Notes: a model not told the origin generated them from the sequence alone. A DNA stretch of 64,000 bases from Mesorhizobium sp. J8 (GCF_016591715.1 NZ_AP024109.1:2480001-2544000); one strand, 5' to 3'; shown: positions 26,182-35,309, numbered from the stretch's first letter. A program made the numbers and translations.

Positions 26182-26874
26182 TCACGCCGCGGCCGCGACC
26201 TGCCGGCCGATCCCGCCATGCAGGTCGAGGCAGCGCTCGAACCAGCTGACGATGCTGTCGCTGTCGTCAAGCAGCTGGAAAGGCGAGGCGATGCGGCCCC
26301 ATTGCAGCGCGCCGAAGACGATGTAGTCGGCAAACAGCGGCGAGGCTCCGCCGATGAAGGGCTGGTAGGTGAGCATCGAGCGCAGCGGCTGCAGCGAGGC
26401 GCGGAAGCCGACGAGCCCGGCATCGCGTCCGGCAACCACCTCTTCCAGCCGCTTGCCATAGCGCCGTTCACGATCCTCGCGGAAGTAGCGGCCATTCGCC
26501 TCGTCCTGCATCCCATGCAGGTCGGTAAGGGCCACCGTTGCGATGTAAGGATGAATGGTGAGTTGCGACCAGCGTTCGATGAAGCGCGCCATCGCCTTGC
26601 CGCCTTCGCCGCCGAACAGCGTCGGCCGATCCGGATAGGCTTCGTCGAGATAGAGCGCTATGGCGAAGGAATCGGCCACAACGCGGTTCCCGTCGCGGAT
26701 CACCGGCACCGTCTTCGATACGCCGCCTTCCACCTTGGGCACTTCGAGGAAGCGCGTCGGCACCTTGGTCGCGGCGAGCCCCTTATGGGCCAGCGCCATC
26801 TTCGTCTTCCAGCAATGCGGGCTGAACGGGCGTTCGGTGTCGTGGCCGACGAGGTCATAGAACAGAATGGTCAT
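26182..26874 (-). CDS. glutathione S-transferase family protein
   Basis: 230 residues. N-domain: LVGHDTERPFSPHCWKTKMALAHKGL, with Ser/Cys in the catalytic loop, then VPVIRDGNRVVADSFAIALYLDEAYP (cis-Pro and Asp-Ser of the glutathione site). The helical C-domain includes FIGGASPLFADYIVFGALQW. Resembles the beta-etherase/LigE-like group of GSTs. Downstream DUF1905 gene nearly overlaps. Divergent from the DinB gene at 26929. Confidence 0.88.
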   Translation of the reverse strand: MTILFYDLVGHDTERPFSPHCWKTKMALAHKGLAATKVPTRFLEVPKVEGGVSKTVPVIRDGNRVVADSFAIALYLDEAYPDRPTLFGGEGGKAMARFIERWSQLTIHPYIATVALTDLHGMQDEANGRYFREDRERRYGKRLEEVVAGRDAGLVGFRASLQPLRSMLTYQPFIGGASPLFADYIVFGALQWGRIASPFQLLDDSDSIVSWFERCLDLHGGIGRQVAAAA

Positions 26875-26928
26875 TACGGTTCCTGCGGGTTACGAAGAGC
26901 CGGGATTCGTTGTGACCCGGATGGAAGA

Positions 26929-27438
26929 ATGAAACAGCATTTCATGATGTTTGCGGCCTACAATCAATGGGCCAACACACGCATCTATGATGCCGCCGCC
27001 GATCTCGACGAAGAGGAACTCGGCCGCGACGTCGGCGCCTTCTTCGGCTCGATGCTTGGTACGCTCAACCATCTGCTCGTCACCGACCGCATCTGGATGA
27101 AGCGCTTTACGGGCGAGGGTGATGCACCCTCGAATCTTGCGACAATCCTCTATCGCGCCTTCCCTGGCTTGCGCCTGGCACGCGAGGCCGAGGATAGGAG
27201 GATCGTCGACTGGGTGGGCGGCATGACCGACAAGGCGTTCACCGGACGTTTTGCCTATATGACGACCGACATGCGCACCGTCTCGCAGCGGTTGGCGCCG
27301 GCGCTCAGCCATCTTTTCAACCACCAGACCCATCACCGCGGCCAGGCGCATATGTGCCTTACCGTGCTCGGCAGGCCCTCGGTGCCGCTCGACCTGATGC
27401 TGTTCCAGCGCTCGGAGGAAGGCCGCGCCTACGCTTGA
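26929..27438 (+). CDS. DinB family protein
   Basis: 169 residues. FMMFAAYNQWANTRIYDAAADL at the N-terminus, LGTLNHLLVTDRIWMKRF with the first metal His, and HLFNHQTHHRGQAHMCL with the H-x3-H pair. Four-helix bundle, perhaps a thiol-dependent S-transferase; the divergent GST neighbour fits thiol chemistry. It is distinct from the DinB gene at 14564. The start ATG at 26929 has GGATGGAAGA upstream. Confidence 0.85.
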   Translation: MKQHFMMFAAYNQWANTRIYDAAADLDEEELGRDVGAFFGSMLGTLNHLLVTDRIWMKRFTGEGDAPSNLATILYRAFPGLRLAREAEDRRIVDWVGGMTDKAFTGRFAYMTTDMRTVSQRLAPALSHLFNHQTHHRGQAHMCLTVLGRPSVPLDLMLFQRSEEGRAYA

Positions 27439-27659
27439 GCGAAGCCATCGCCCACGGCTTTCCGATCGCCGATCGTCGATCAGGCTCAAACATCAAGGAA
27501 AGCTTGTATATCCTTTTTAAACAACGAATTTTTCCCCGAAAAATGGAACCCTGACCGGGCCCGTTCGTATTCCCCTTGTTCCCTCTCGCACAGGCATTCG
27601 CACGGACACGGCACTCCGGCGATGCGGTTGCGGAAAATATGGCAACGAAGGAGAACGCC

Positions 27660-28511
27660 ATGAATGGTATCGTAGAAAAAATCGCCGGCACGTTGGTCGG
27701 CGGCTTGACCCTTCTCGCCGTGCCGGCCAATGCAGCCGGTCTCGACATCGGCTTCGGCATCGACAACACCGGCGTCGCCGCGGGCAGTTTGAGCGGCGCG
27801 GGGAGCGGAGCGGGCTCCTCGATCGGCGGTTCCACCGGTCTCGGCACGGGCTTTGGCAGCAATATCGGCGGCGTCGGTGTCGGCGGCACCGGCAGCGTGA
27901 GCGGCACCGGCGGTTTCAACGCCGGCACCAGCGGGTCGCTCGGGGGCGCCACCGGCACAACCACCGGCACTTCGTTCGGCGCGACGGGCGGCATCGGCGG
28001 CACAGGGACCGTGGGCGGCACCGGCGGCTTCAACGCCGGCACCAGCGGCTCGCTCGGCGGCGCCAACGGCGCGACCACCACCGGTACTTCGTTCGGCGCG
28101 ACGGGCGGCATCGGCGGCACCGGCAGCGTGGGCGGCGCCGGCGGCTTGAACGCCAGCAGCAGCGGCTTGCTCGGCGGCGTCACTGGCACGACCACCACCG
28201 GCACCTCGCCGGGTGCGACGGGTAGTGTCGGCGGCACCGGCACTGTGAGCGGCGCTGGCGGCTTGAACGCCAGCAGCAGCGGCTTGCTCGGCGGCGTCAC
28301 TGGCACGACCACCACCCGCACCTCGCCCGGTGCGACGGGTAGTGTCGGCGGCACCGGCACTGTGAGCGGCGCTGGCGGCTTGAACGCCGGCACCAGTGGG
28401 TCGCTCAGCGGCACCACCGGCGCAACCACCACCGGCACCTCGTTCGGCGCGACGGGCGGTATCGGAAGCGCGGGCACTATGGGCGGCTCGGGCAGCACGA
28501 CCGCCCATTAA
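27660..28511 (+). CDS. secreted Gly/Thr/Ser-rich tandem repeat protein
   Basis: 283 residues. A signal peptide (about residues 1-22, ending PANA-AG) precedes an extremely Gly/Ser/Thr-rich protein. From about residue 77 five tandem units of 38-39 residues follow, each with VGGTGTVSG, GGxNAxxSG, LLGGVTGTTTTGTS and a closing GATG. No cysteines and almost no charged residues. GAAGGAG precedes ATG 27660. Likely a surface or secreted structural protein; it has no recognised domain. The opposite strand is open by composition only. Confidence 0.78.
   Translation: MNGIVEKIAGTLVGGLTLLAVPANAAGLDIGFGIDNTGVAAGSLSGAGSGAGSSIGGSTGLGTGFGSNIGGVGVGGTGSVSGTGGFNAGTSGSLGGATGTTTGTSFGATGGIGGTGTVGGTGGFNAGTSGSLGGANGATTTGTSFGATGGIGGTGSVGGAGGLNASSSGLLGGVTGTTTTGTSPGATGSVGGTGTVSGAGGLNASSSGLLGGVTGTTTTRTSPGATGSVGGTGTVSGAGGLNAGTSGSLSGTTGATTTGTSFGATGGIGSAGTMGGSGSTTAH
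27890..28470 (+). repeat. five 114-117 base tandem repeats in the Gly-rich gene
   Basis: Period of 39 codons, with neighbouring units 3 and 4 almost identical in DNA (GGCGGCTTGAACGCCAGCAG recurs at 28139 and 28258). High similarity implies recent unequal exchange. Confidence 0.85.
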
Positions 28512-28653
28512 AGCGGTTCAGGAAGAGGCAGGCCGCCGCCGTGGGCGGCTTGCCCGTCGTCTCATCGCGCAGGGCTTGCATTGAAGCCAATGTATTAGGA
28601 CTTCGTTTGCGCTCCCGCTGCACAATGGGCCCAATTGCAGTGGGAGCAATGAC

Positions 28654-29439
28654 ATGCGCATCGATTTGTCCCCCACGAGTTGGGGCAGGGTCGTGGCGGT
28701 CACCGTCGCCGGCACCGCCTTTTTCATTGCGGCCGCCTTCTTCGTCGATTCCTTCAATTTTCCGTCGCTGTCGCGGCAGGCGTTGCTCTGGGCCAAGCTC
28801 ACCGACCTTTTCCTGCCGCTCGTCCTCGGCGGCTCCTTCCTGTTCTTCCTGATGTGGAAGATGCGCCAGCTGGCGATCGCCCAGAAGGAACTCAGCATCG
28901 TAGCCGCGACCGACAGCCTGACGGCCGTCTTCAATCGCGGCGCCTTCTCGATGCTGGTGGAAGCCTATCTGGAGCAGGCACGCAGCCATGACGTCGCCGA
29001 TTCCGGCGCGCTGCTGATCGTCGACGCCGACCATTTCAAATCGATCAACGACCGTCTCGGCCATGATTGCGGCGACCAGGCGCTGAAACTGATCGCCAGC
29101 ACGATCCAGGGGCAACTGCGCGGCGCCGACATTGTCGGCCGCATCGGCGGCGAGGAATTCGCGGTCTTCCTGCCGGGCGCCGACGCGACACGCTCCTTCC
29201 TGGTCGCGGAATCCATCCGGCTGCGCATCCGCGAGGCCGAGTTCGCGCCCGGCGGTCAGCCATGGCCGCTCTCGGTCAGCATCGGCGGCATCGCCTTCAG
29301 CGGTCCAACCACCTATCACGACATGTTCCAGGTCGCCGACAGGCATCTCTACAAGGCGAAATCGAACGGGCGCGACCAGGTGAGCTTCGAAAGCCCGCGC
29401 GGTGCGCCGTCGGGCGACGTCGTCGGCACTATCCACTGA
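28654..29439 (+). CDS. diguanylate cyclase (GGDEF domain), membrane-bound
   Basis: 261 residues. Two transmembrane segments (about residues 12-31 and 51-68) and then a single GGDEF domain from residue 80: ATDSLTAVFNRGAF, DADHFKSINDRLGHDCGDQAL, and the active-site GGEEF at 165-169. An RxxD inhibitory-site motif (RGAD, 156-159) stands five residues upstream, so product inhibition by c-di-GMP is expected. No sensory domain apart from the short loop between the two helices. It makes c-di-GMP from GTP and stands alone. Confidence 0.92.
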   Translation: MRIDLSPTSWGRVVAVTVAGTAFFIAAAFFVDSFNFPSLSRQALLWAKLTDLFLPLVLGGSFLFFLMWKMRQLAIAQKELSIVAATDSLTAVFNRGAFSMLVEAYLEQARSHDVADSGALLIVDADHFKSINDRLGHDCGDQALKLIASTIQGQLRGADIVGRIGGEEFAVFLPGADATRSFLVAESIRLRIREAEFAPGGQPWPLSVSIGGIAFSGPTTYHDMFQVADRHLYKAKSNGRDQVSFESPRGAPSGDVVGTIH

Positions 29440-29538
29440 ACGGCTGTTCTTTCGGCACCATGGTCAGCGCCGGCAACGGTCCGTTCATCCTTTGGCGGTT
29501 AGTGTCGGAGGCTGGCTTCAGCCGATCCGTGAGCGACC

Positions 29539-30350
29539 GTGTTCGATCTCATAGACTACAAGGCGGTGCTGGTCATCGCCCTCATCTTCATTCCGCTCGA
29601 GCAGCTCCTGCCGCTGCATGCCGAGCAATCGGCGACGCGCCGGCATTGGCTGAACGACGTCTTCTATCTACTCTTCAACGGCATCGTCATCAAATTCGGC
29701 ATGCTGCTGGTGGTCGGCGCCGCGATGCTGGCGGTCCGGCGTTTCTTTCCCGAGGCGCTTCCTGCCGCCGTGCAGTCACAGCCTTTGTGGCTGCAGGCGG
29801 TCGAGGCTTTGCTCGTCGCCGACATAGGCTTCTACCTTGCCCATCGCGCCTTTCACGCGGTGCCGTTCCTGTGGCGCTTCCACGCCATCCATCATTCGAT
29901 CGAGGAGATGGACTGGCTGGCCGCCCATCGCGTGCACCCGGTCGACCAGATCCTGAGTCGGCTTCGTTCCTGCCGCTCTTCGCGCTGGGTTTTTCGGACG
30001 AGGCGGTTCTCATCTACGTGCTGATCTATCACTGGCAGTCGGTGTTCATCCACTCCAACACCCGCATCAAATTCGGGCCGCTGAGATGGCTGATAGCCTC
30101 GCCGCAGTTTCATCACTGGCATCATGCCAATGACCGCCAAGCCTATGACAAGAATTTCGCCGCCCAGCTGCCCGTCCTCGACCTGATCGGCGGCACCTTG
30201 TTCATGCCGCCACATATGCCGGAAAAATACGGTGTCGACGAGCCGGTGCCCCAGCTCTATCACCGGCAGCTCGTCTATCCCTTCGTCAACGCGGCCGAGT
30301 CGGCCGCGCCGACCGCCGAAGCCTCGCCGGCGGCCTCCAAGCCGAGATGA
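29539..30350 (+). pseudogene. fatty acid hydroxylase/sterol desaturase family protein, frameshifted
   Basis: The di-iron membrane hydroxylase signature is split between two frames. The first part (29539 to about 29957) has membrane helices and the histidine clusters HRAFH and HAIHH; it breaks after HPVDQIL. The second part resumes in another frame (about 29957-30350) with SFLPLFALGFSDEAVLIYV, then HSNTRIKFG and HHWHHA. Joining them needs one extra base (or loss of two) near 29955-29958. Without it the first frame ends at 30024 as a 161-residue fragment. Either an inactivating mutation or a sequencing error; nothing else in the gene looks decayed. Confidence 0.85.
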
Positions 30351-30397
30351 CGATGGAAATGCCCGCCATTGGATGAAATGACCTGCGGATCAGCTTG

Positions 30398-30700
30398 TCA
30401 GGCGGCGAAGCCGCCATGTCCACGGGCCACGGGCTTGACCGAGACGGCCGGCTGGTCCGAAGGCCAGAGCACGCCGGCTGTCGCCGCGAAGGTGATCAGC
30501 GCATCGCGCGCGGCCTCGACCGAGATTTCTCCGCTGCGCGCGGCCTCGCAGGCCTTCACGGCCGCGCCGTAGCTGAGGCGCCGGCGTGACGGCGGAAACT
30601 CGGTCAGGAAATCATGCATGTCGAAAAGCGAGGCGATCATGCGCTTGTGGCCGGCGCCGACGCTGAGAGCGACCGGGGTGAAGAACGTCCTGTCGTACAT
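30398..30700 (-). CDS. DUF982 domain protein
   Basis: 100 residues. The DUF982 pattern is present: FTPVALSVGAG, MHDFLTEFPPSRRRLSYGAAVKACEAARSG and VEAARDALITFAATAGVLW. The family is small, uncharacterised and largely limited to rhizobia. GAGAGGT is 7 bases before ATG 30700. No operon partner. Confidence 0.85.
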   Translation of the reverse strand: MYDRTFFTPVALSVGAGHKRMIASLFDMHDFLTEFPPSRRRLSYGAAVKACEAARSGEISVEAARDALITFAATAGVLWPSDQPAVSVKPVARGHGGFAA

Positions 30701-30878
30701 TCGGACCTCTCGAGATGGAAGGATCGTGGCAGGGCCGCCACCGCTCCGGTTGGGTAGACGCTCGACAACGCGGCTCGTGCCAACTGGTTCCAGGCCGGTC
30801 GCCAGATGGCTGCTGGTCAACGTGCAACAACACATGCGTGGCTTGCCGACGAGCAGGTTTCCGGCGTGATTGTTGTGA

Positions 30879-31160
30879 TTAGTTGGGGAGATTGTCGAAG
30901 CGATCTACTAGATAATCTGTCGATGTCGCACCGGATCCATCGCCTCTGACCACACGAACCATAGCGACCCGATTGCCCGGTGCGACGCCTGTCACTGGCA
31001 TGCATCTGCCGATCAAAATAGTGCCTTGAAGGCGGGCGGGCAGGGCGGCCGTACACTGCTCCATCCCGGCATAGATGGCGGGCCGCGTGTCCACCATGTG
31101 GCAGGCCTCCATCTGCGCGCTGCAGGAAAGCAGGATCATGGCCACTGTTGCCGGTTCCAT
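30879..31160 (-). CDS. small exported hypothetical protein
   Basis: 93 residues. The N-terminus EPATVAMILLSCSAQMEAC is a short hydrophobic segment with two possible lipidation cysteines (LLSC and MEAC), so it may be a lipoprotein. Two further cysteines (EQCTAALP, GRCMPVTG) sit in the mature part, which ends with STDYLVDRFDNLPN. ATG 31160 is chosen over GTG 31166. No family recognised. Confidence 0.5.
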   Translation of the reverse strand: MEPATVAMILLSCSAQMEACHMVDTRPAIYAGMEQCTAALPARLQGTILIGRCMPVTGVAPGNRVAMVRVVRGDGSGATSTDYLVDRFDNLPN

Positions 31161-31270
31161 CCTCACGACCCGTTTTAAGCGATCTCACGGATATGTCTTC
31201 AAGCGGCCAGGCGAAACCGGGCCGTTCCGACAACGTCTATCCCGGCTCCTGGTTGCGCTTGTGCCGACCG

Positions 31271-33352
31271 CTATTTCCACATGCCGCGCATGCGAGCGCC
31301 GAGATCGACCTTGACGCCTGGCCGCTGGCGCGGGTCGTCCTTGAGCGCGGCACTTGCCCAGGACGATTGCTCGAAGGCCGAAAGCATCGAGGCCGGGATG
31401 AAGCGGGTGCGCGAGGCATAGACATGGCGGTCGCCGCGCGCCGCCTGGTTGTGCGGATAAAAACGCTGCGGCACCACCAGATGCAAACTGTCCTTGGCGC
31501 GAGTCATCGCCACGTAAAGGAGCCGCCGCTCCTCCTCGATGTCCTCCTTGGTGCCGACGCCGAGATCGGCGGGGATGCAGCCGTCTACCGTGTTGAGTAC
31601 GAAGACGTTCTTCCATTCCTGGCCCTTGGCCGAGTGGATGGTCGACAGGATGAGATAATCCTCGTCGCGATGCGGCGGCCCGGCCTGGTCGCTTGTGGCG
31701 TCGGGCGGATCGAGGGTGAGCTCGGTCAGGAAGCGCTCGCGCGACGGGTAGGTCGAGGCGATCTGCTCAAGCTGGATGAGATCGGCGCGGCGCGTGACCG
31801 CGTCCTCGTGGATGCGCTCCATATGCGGCTCGTACCAGAGCCTGATCCGTTCCAGATCCGCCGGCCACCTGGCGCCGGCGCGCAGGCCGCTATAGATGTC
31901 GAGGAACGCCGGCCAGTCCTGAGCGGCGCGCTGCGGCGGGCGGAACCGGGCAAGGCCCAGCGTCTCGTCCAGCGACGTCGCCATCGTCTCTACGATCTGC
32001 GAGGCGGCGGACGGGCCGATGCCCGGCATCAGCTGCAGCACGCGGAAGCCGGCGACGCGGTCGCGCGGGTTCTCGGCGAAGCGCAGCATCGCCAGCATGT
32101 CCTTCACATGCGCGGCGTCCAGGAATTTCAGCCCGCCGAACTTCACGAAGGGGATGTTGCGGCGCGTCAGCTCCACCTCCAGCGGTCCGCTGTGGCTTGA
32201 GGTGCGAAACAGCACCGCTTGCGCCTTCAGCGCCGTGCCGGCCTCGCGTTCGGCCAGGATCGCCTGGCAGACATAGTTGGCCTGCTCAGCCTCATCGCGC
32301 ACGCTGACCAGTTGCGGCTTGTGCGAGGACCGGCGCTCGGTCCACAGATTCTTGGTGAAGCGCTCGCTGGCCTCGCCGATCACCTTGTTGGCGGCGGCCA
32401 GGATCGTCTCGGTCGAGCGGTAATTGCGCTCCAGCATGACGATCTCGGCGCCTTGCGCGAACTGCTTTGGGAAGTCGAGGATGTTGCGCACTTCCGCGGC
32501 GCGGAAGGAATAGATCGACTGCGCGTCGTCGCCCACCACGGTCAGCCCGGCGCCGTCGGGCTTCAGCGCCAGAAGGATCGAGGCCTGCAGCCGGTTGGTA
32601 TCCTGGTATTCGTCGACCAGCACGTGGTCGAAGCGGCTGCCGAGATGCGCGGCGATCTCCGGCTCGGCCGCCATCTGCGCCCAATAGAGCAGGAGGTCGT
32701 CGTAATCGAGCACGTTCTGCGCCTGCTTGGCCTCGACATAGGCCGCGAACAGCTCTTTGAGCTGGTCCGCCCATGCCGCGCACCAGGGAAAGGCCGAGCC
32801 CAGCACCTCGCCGAGCGGCGCCTGCGCGTTCACCGCCCGCGAATAGATCTGCAGGCAGGTGCCTTTGGTCGGGAAGCGGCTTTCGGTCTTGGAGAATCCC
32901 AGCTCGTGCCGGGCAAGGTTCATCAGGTCGGCGGAATCCTCGCGATCATGGATGGTGAAGGCGGGATCGAGGCCGATCTGCTCGGCATAGTCGCGCAAGA
33001 GTCTTGCGCCGATGCCGTGGAAAGTGCCGGCCCAGGCGAGCGCGTCGGCGATGATCGCCGCGTCGCGCCCCAGCACCTCGCCGGCAATGCGCTCGACCCG
33101 CTTGGCCATTTCCGCTGCCGCGCGGCGCGAGAAGGTCATCAACAGGATGCGGCGCGGATCGGCGCCCTTAACGATGAGATGCGCGACGCGATGCGCCAGC
33201 GTGTTGGTCTTGCCGGAGCCGGCGCCGGCGATCACCAGAAGCGGTGCCGCCACCTTGCCGTCGCCATGCACCACCGCCAGCCGCTGCTCGTCATTCAGCC
33301 GGGCAAGATAGGCAGGTGTCTCGAATGACGAATCACGAGCGGCGATGTTCAT
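31271..33352 (-). CDS. UvrD/Rep superfamily 1 ATP-dependent DNA helicase
   Basis: 693 residues, 3'-5' SF1A helicase. Walker A LLVIAGAGSGKTNTLAHR, motif Ia LMTFSRRAAAEM, motif II LVDEYQDTN, motif III VVGDDAQSIYSFRAA, motif IV ERNYRST, motif V TIHSAKGQEWKNVFV and motif VI LLYVAMTRAKD are all present. The C-terminal extension seen in UvrD is short and there is no nuclease domain. It is shorter and more divergent than the usual UvrD (about 700-860 residues), so it is probably a second, Rep-like helicase for repair or replication restart. No close partner gene. Confidence 0.92.
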   Translation of the reverse strand: MNIAARDSSFETPAYLARLNDEQRLAVVHGDGKVAAPLLVIAGAGSGKTNTLAHRVAHLIVKGADPRRILLMTFSRRAAAEMAKRVERIAGEVLGRDAAIIADALAWAGTFHGIGARLLRDYAEQIGLDPAFTIHDREDSADLMNLARHELGFSKTESRFPTKGTCLQIYSRAVNAQAPLGEVLGSAFPWCAAWADQLKELFAAYVEAKQAQNVLDYDDLLLYWAQMAAEPEIAAHLGSRFDHVLVDEYQDTNRLQASILLALKPDGAGLTVVGDDAQSIYSFRAAEVRNILDFPKQFAQGAEIVMLERNYRSTETILAAANKVIGEASERFTKNLWTERRSSHKPQLVSVRDEAEQANYVCQAILAEREAGTALKAQAVLFRTSSHSGPLEVELTRRNIPFVKFGGLKFLDAAHVKDMLAMLRFAENPRDRVAGFRVLQLMPGIGPSAASQIVETMATSLDETLGLARFRPPQRAAQDWPAFLDIYSGLRAGARWPADLERIRLWYEPHMERIHEDAVTRRADLIQLEQIASTYPSRERFLTELTLDPPDATSDQAGPPHRDEDYLILSTIHSAKGQEWKNVFVLNTVDGCIPADLGVGTKEDIEEERRLLYVAMTRAKDSLHLVVPQRFYPHNQAARGDRHVYASRTRFIPASMLSAFEQSSWASAALKDDPRQRPGVKVDLGARMRGMWK

Positions 33353-33442
33353 CGCCCATCAAGCATCGTTTCCGCTTTGTTCGCAATAATTTCCTCGCCC
33401 GCGCGAGCGGCGAGAGGTGGCCTCGAAGGGGCCAGAGAGGGA

Positions 33443-33610
33443 TTACCGCTTCGGCTCGACCCCCATCGCGGCCGACTGCCGCCGCAGCCTGCGCCTTTCG
33501 TCACCCGGCATATCCAGCGGCGCGACGTTTCCCGGTACCTCGTCGATGATCCTAACGGCGACGCGATAGGCGGTGTAGGCAAAAAGGCCGGCAAGCAGAA
33601 GGCGGACCAT
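33443..33610 (-). CDS. small single-pass membrane protein
   Basis: 55 residues: an N-terminal hydrophobic segment (VRLLLAGLFAYTAYRVAVRII) followed by a charged, Arg-rich tail (PGDERRRLRRQSAAMGVEPKR). GAGGAA precedes ATG 33610. No known family; divergent from the small lipoprotein at 33744. Confidence 0.55.
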   Translation of the reverse strand: MVRLLLAGLFAYTAYRVAVRIIDEVPGNVAPLDMPGDERRRLRRQSAAMGVEPKR

Positions 33611-33743
33611 GATCAGTTCCTCGTTGCGTTCGATTGGCTCGGATTTCAACCGGACGCGGGCCACTTGGTTCCGGCTGTCCACGCAACCAAACCGCCACCG
33701 CCTCGTTTGCCCTCATGAAAGGGGCGAACGAGAGGAGGTCGTC

Positions 33744-33926
33744 ATGAAGAAACTTCCTGTGCTGCTGGCTCTTGCGGCAGGGCTCGTCCTCGCCGCCTGC
33801 GACAACAATGTGCAGCCCACCAAGGCGCCGGGCGATGAAGTCAACCAGAACCCTCAGGTCGACAAGAACCCGGTGCCGAAATCGACCACCGGCGGAGACC
33901 AGCCGGGCACGCCGCCGAAGCAATAA
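33744..33926 (+). CDS. small lipoprotein
   Basis: 60 residues. Signal peptide MKKLPVLLALAAGLVLAAC with a perfect lipobox (LAAC, Cys19), followed by a short Asn/Pro/Lys-rich tail without structure. GAGAGGAGG lies 7 bases before the ATG. The TAA stop is followed directly by a dispersed repeat. Similar entericidin-like or anchor lipoproteins are known, but no function can be given. Confidence 0.75.
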   Translation: MKKLPVLLALAAGLVLAACDNNVQPTKAPGDEVNQNPQVDKNPVPKSTTGGDQPGTPPKQ

Positions 33927-34032
33927 GCATGTCTCCCGAAAGTGGGAACCGGTTTCGGGATAAAGAGATGCGTAAGGTCAAAACCTAAAGCGCGGTGGAG
34001 CGAATCTGAAAGATCGCGACGCGCTTTAGGGC
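33927..34032. repeat. dispersed rhizobial repeat, copy 1
   Basis: Begins GCATGTCTCCCGAAAGTGGG and ends CGCGACGCGCTTTAGGGC. Contains the dyad TCCCGAAA..TTTCGGGA. The same element is at 61095-61194. Both start immediately after a TAA stop. Confidence 0.88.
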
Positions 34033-34237
34033 AGGATAGGTCGAGTTATCGCCGGGCCGAAATGAAGAAGGCCGGCGCTGCTTGGGAGGAAGCTGGGTAG
34101 CGCCGGCCAAGCGGGAAAATCAGGCCCGCCGCACCATCCAACATAGCTGAGTCTCGACCTTGCGTCATGGCGTGATCGCGCTAGCCGGCTACAGTTAGCG
34201 GAAACACCCGGAACTCCTCAAGCTGCGCGAGTGGCGC

Positions 34238-34300
34238 TGCTAGAGCAATTCCAGGAAAAGTGTGAGCGGTTTTCCGCCCGGAATTGCGTAAAAACAAGGA
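34238..34300. repeat. dispersed repeat AGAGCAATTCCAGGAAAAG
   Basis: AGAGCAATTCCAGGAAAAGT, TGAGCGGTTTTCCGCC, then GGAATTGCGTAAAAACAA: a palindromic element of the kind common in Mesorhizobium/Rhizobium intergenic regions. GCAATTCC pairs with GGAATTGC. Degenerate relatives at 3503 and 38710. Confidence 0.85.
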
Positions 34301-34301
34301 G

Positions 34302-34344
34302 CTAGAGCATTTCACCGTTTCCGTGAAACGGTGAAATGCTCTAG
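34302..34344. repeat. 43-base perfect palindrome overlapping the lysR stop codon
   Basis: Arms of 20 bases, from CTAGAGCATTTCACC outward, with a 3-base CGT centre (34322-34324) and no mismatch. The first stop codon of the LysR gene (34341-34343, minus strand) lies in its right arm. Confidence 0.9.
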
Positions 34345-35309
34345 GCCAGCGCCGCGCGGCCCTGCTGTCCGCCGGCAATCTCGATGTCGAGCTGGCGCTG
34401 CGTCAGCGCCGCTTCGGCCATGATCCACTGCTTGAACAGCTCGACCTTGCGGGCGCCGAGCGCCTTGATGGGGCTGACGAAATACCAGCCCGCGGTGTTG
34501 GGATGGTGGACCGCGAAGGGAGCCACCAGCCTTTCGGCGCGGATGTCGCTTGCCATATAGGCGCGGTTGGCGACGGCGAAGCCCATTCCGGCATTGGCCG
34601 CTTCGTAGGACATCATGCAGCTGTCGAAATAGACGCTTCTCGTCTCGCCCAGCACGAAGCTCGCGCCGGCGAAGCCCAGCCACGACTGCCAGTTCTGCGT
34701 GCAGGTGTCGGAGTGCAGCAGCGTGAAGTGGCGCAGGTCCTCCGGCACCACCTTCGACAGCGGCTTGTCGCCCAGCACCTCATGGAAGAGCTTGCGGCTG
34801 CACACCGGCGTCAGGTCTTCCTTGAACAGCAGCTCCGAGGTGAGGCCGGGGAAATTGCCGTCGCCGTAACGGATTTCGAGATCGTATTCGGAGGTCGAGA
34901 ATTCGTGCGTGGCGTAAGAGGTCGACACCCGCATCTCGATCTCGGGATATTGCTGCTGGAACGCCGAAAGCCGTGGAAACAGCCAGCGCGCCGCGAAGGT
35001 CGGCAGCACGCAGATCCTGAGCACATGCGCCTGCGATTGCCCGGTGGCCTCCATGCTGGCCGCCACGATGCGCTCCAGCGCCTCGCGCACGCGCGCCACG
35101 TAGGTCTCGCCCTCCGGCGTCAGCGACACCGCATTGCCGCCGCGCTCGAAGATCTTGAAGCGCAGCTGGTCCTCCAGGCTTTTCACGCGCTGGCTCACGG
35201 CTGAAGCGGTGATGAACTGCTCCTCGCCGGCGCGCGTGAAATTCCTATGCCGCGCGGCGCTCTCCACGATTTTCAGCGAGTTGAGGTTGACCTGACTGAG
35301 CTGGCGCAC
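34341..35309 (-). CDS. LysR family transcriptional regulator (GcvA-like)
   Basis: 322 residues. N-terminal HTH: NSLKIVESAARHRNFTRAGEEQFITASAVSQRVKSLEDQLRFKIFER (described in two parts), followed by the PBP2-type effector domain (LRICVLPTFAARWLFPRLSAFQQQYPEIEMRVST), which matches the GcvA subgroup. The C-terminal residues AGGQQGRAALA run into the palindrome at 34302. Divergent from the oxygenase-exporter unit at 35422; with 112 bases between, it likely controls that unit in response to a small molecule, often an amino acid in this subgroup. Confidence 0.92.
   Translation of the reverse strand: MRQLSQVNLNSLKIVESAARHRNFTRAGEEQFITASAVSQRVKSLEDQLRFKIFERGGNAVSLTPEGETYVARVREALERIVAASMEATGQSQAHVLRICVLPTFAARWLFPRLSAFQQQYPEIEMRVSTSYATHEFSTSEYDLEIRYGDGNFPGLTSELLFKEDLTPVCSRKLFHEVLGDKPLSKVVPEDLRHFTLLHSDTCTQNWQSWLGFAGASFVLGETRSVYFDSCMMSYEAANAGMGFAVANRAYMASDIRAERLVAPFAVHHPNTAGWYFVSPIKALGARKVELFKQWIMAEAALTQRQLDIEIAGGQQGRAALA

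Noticed and set aside
27890..28470. CRISPR-like array
   Set aside because: The repeated units are contiguous coding repeats of about 117 bases without unique spacers.
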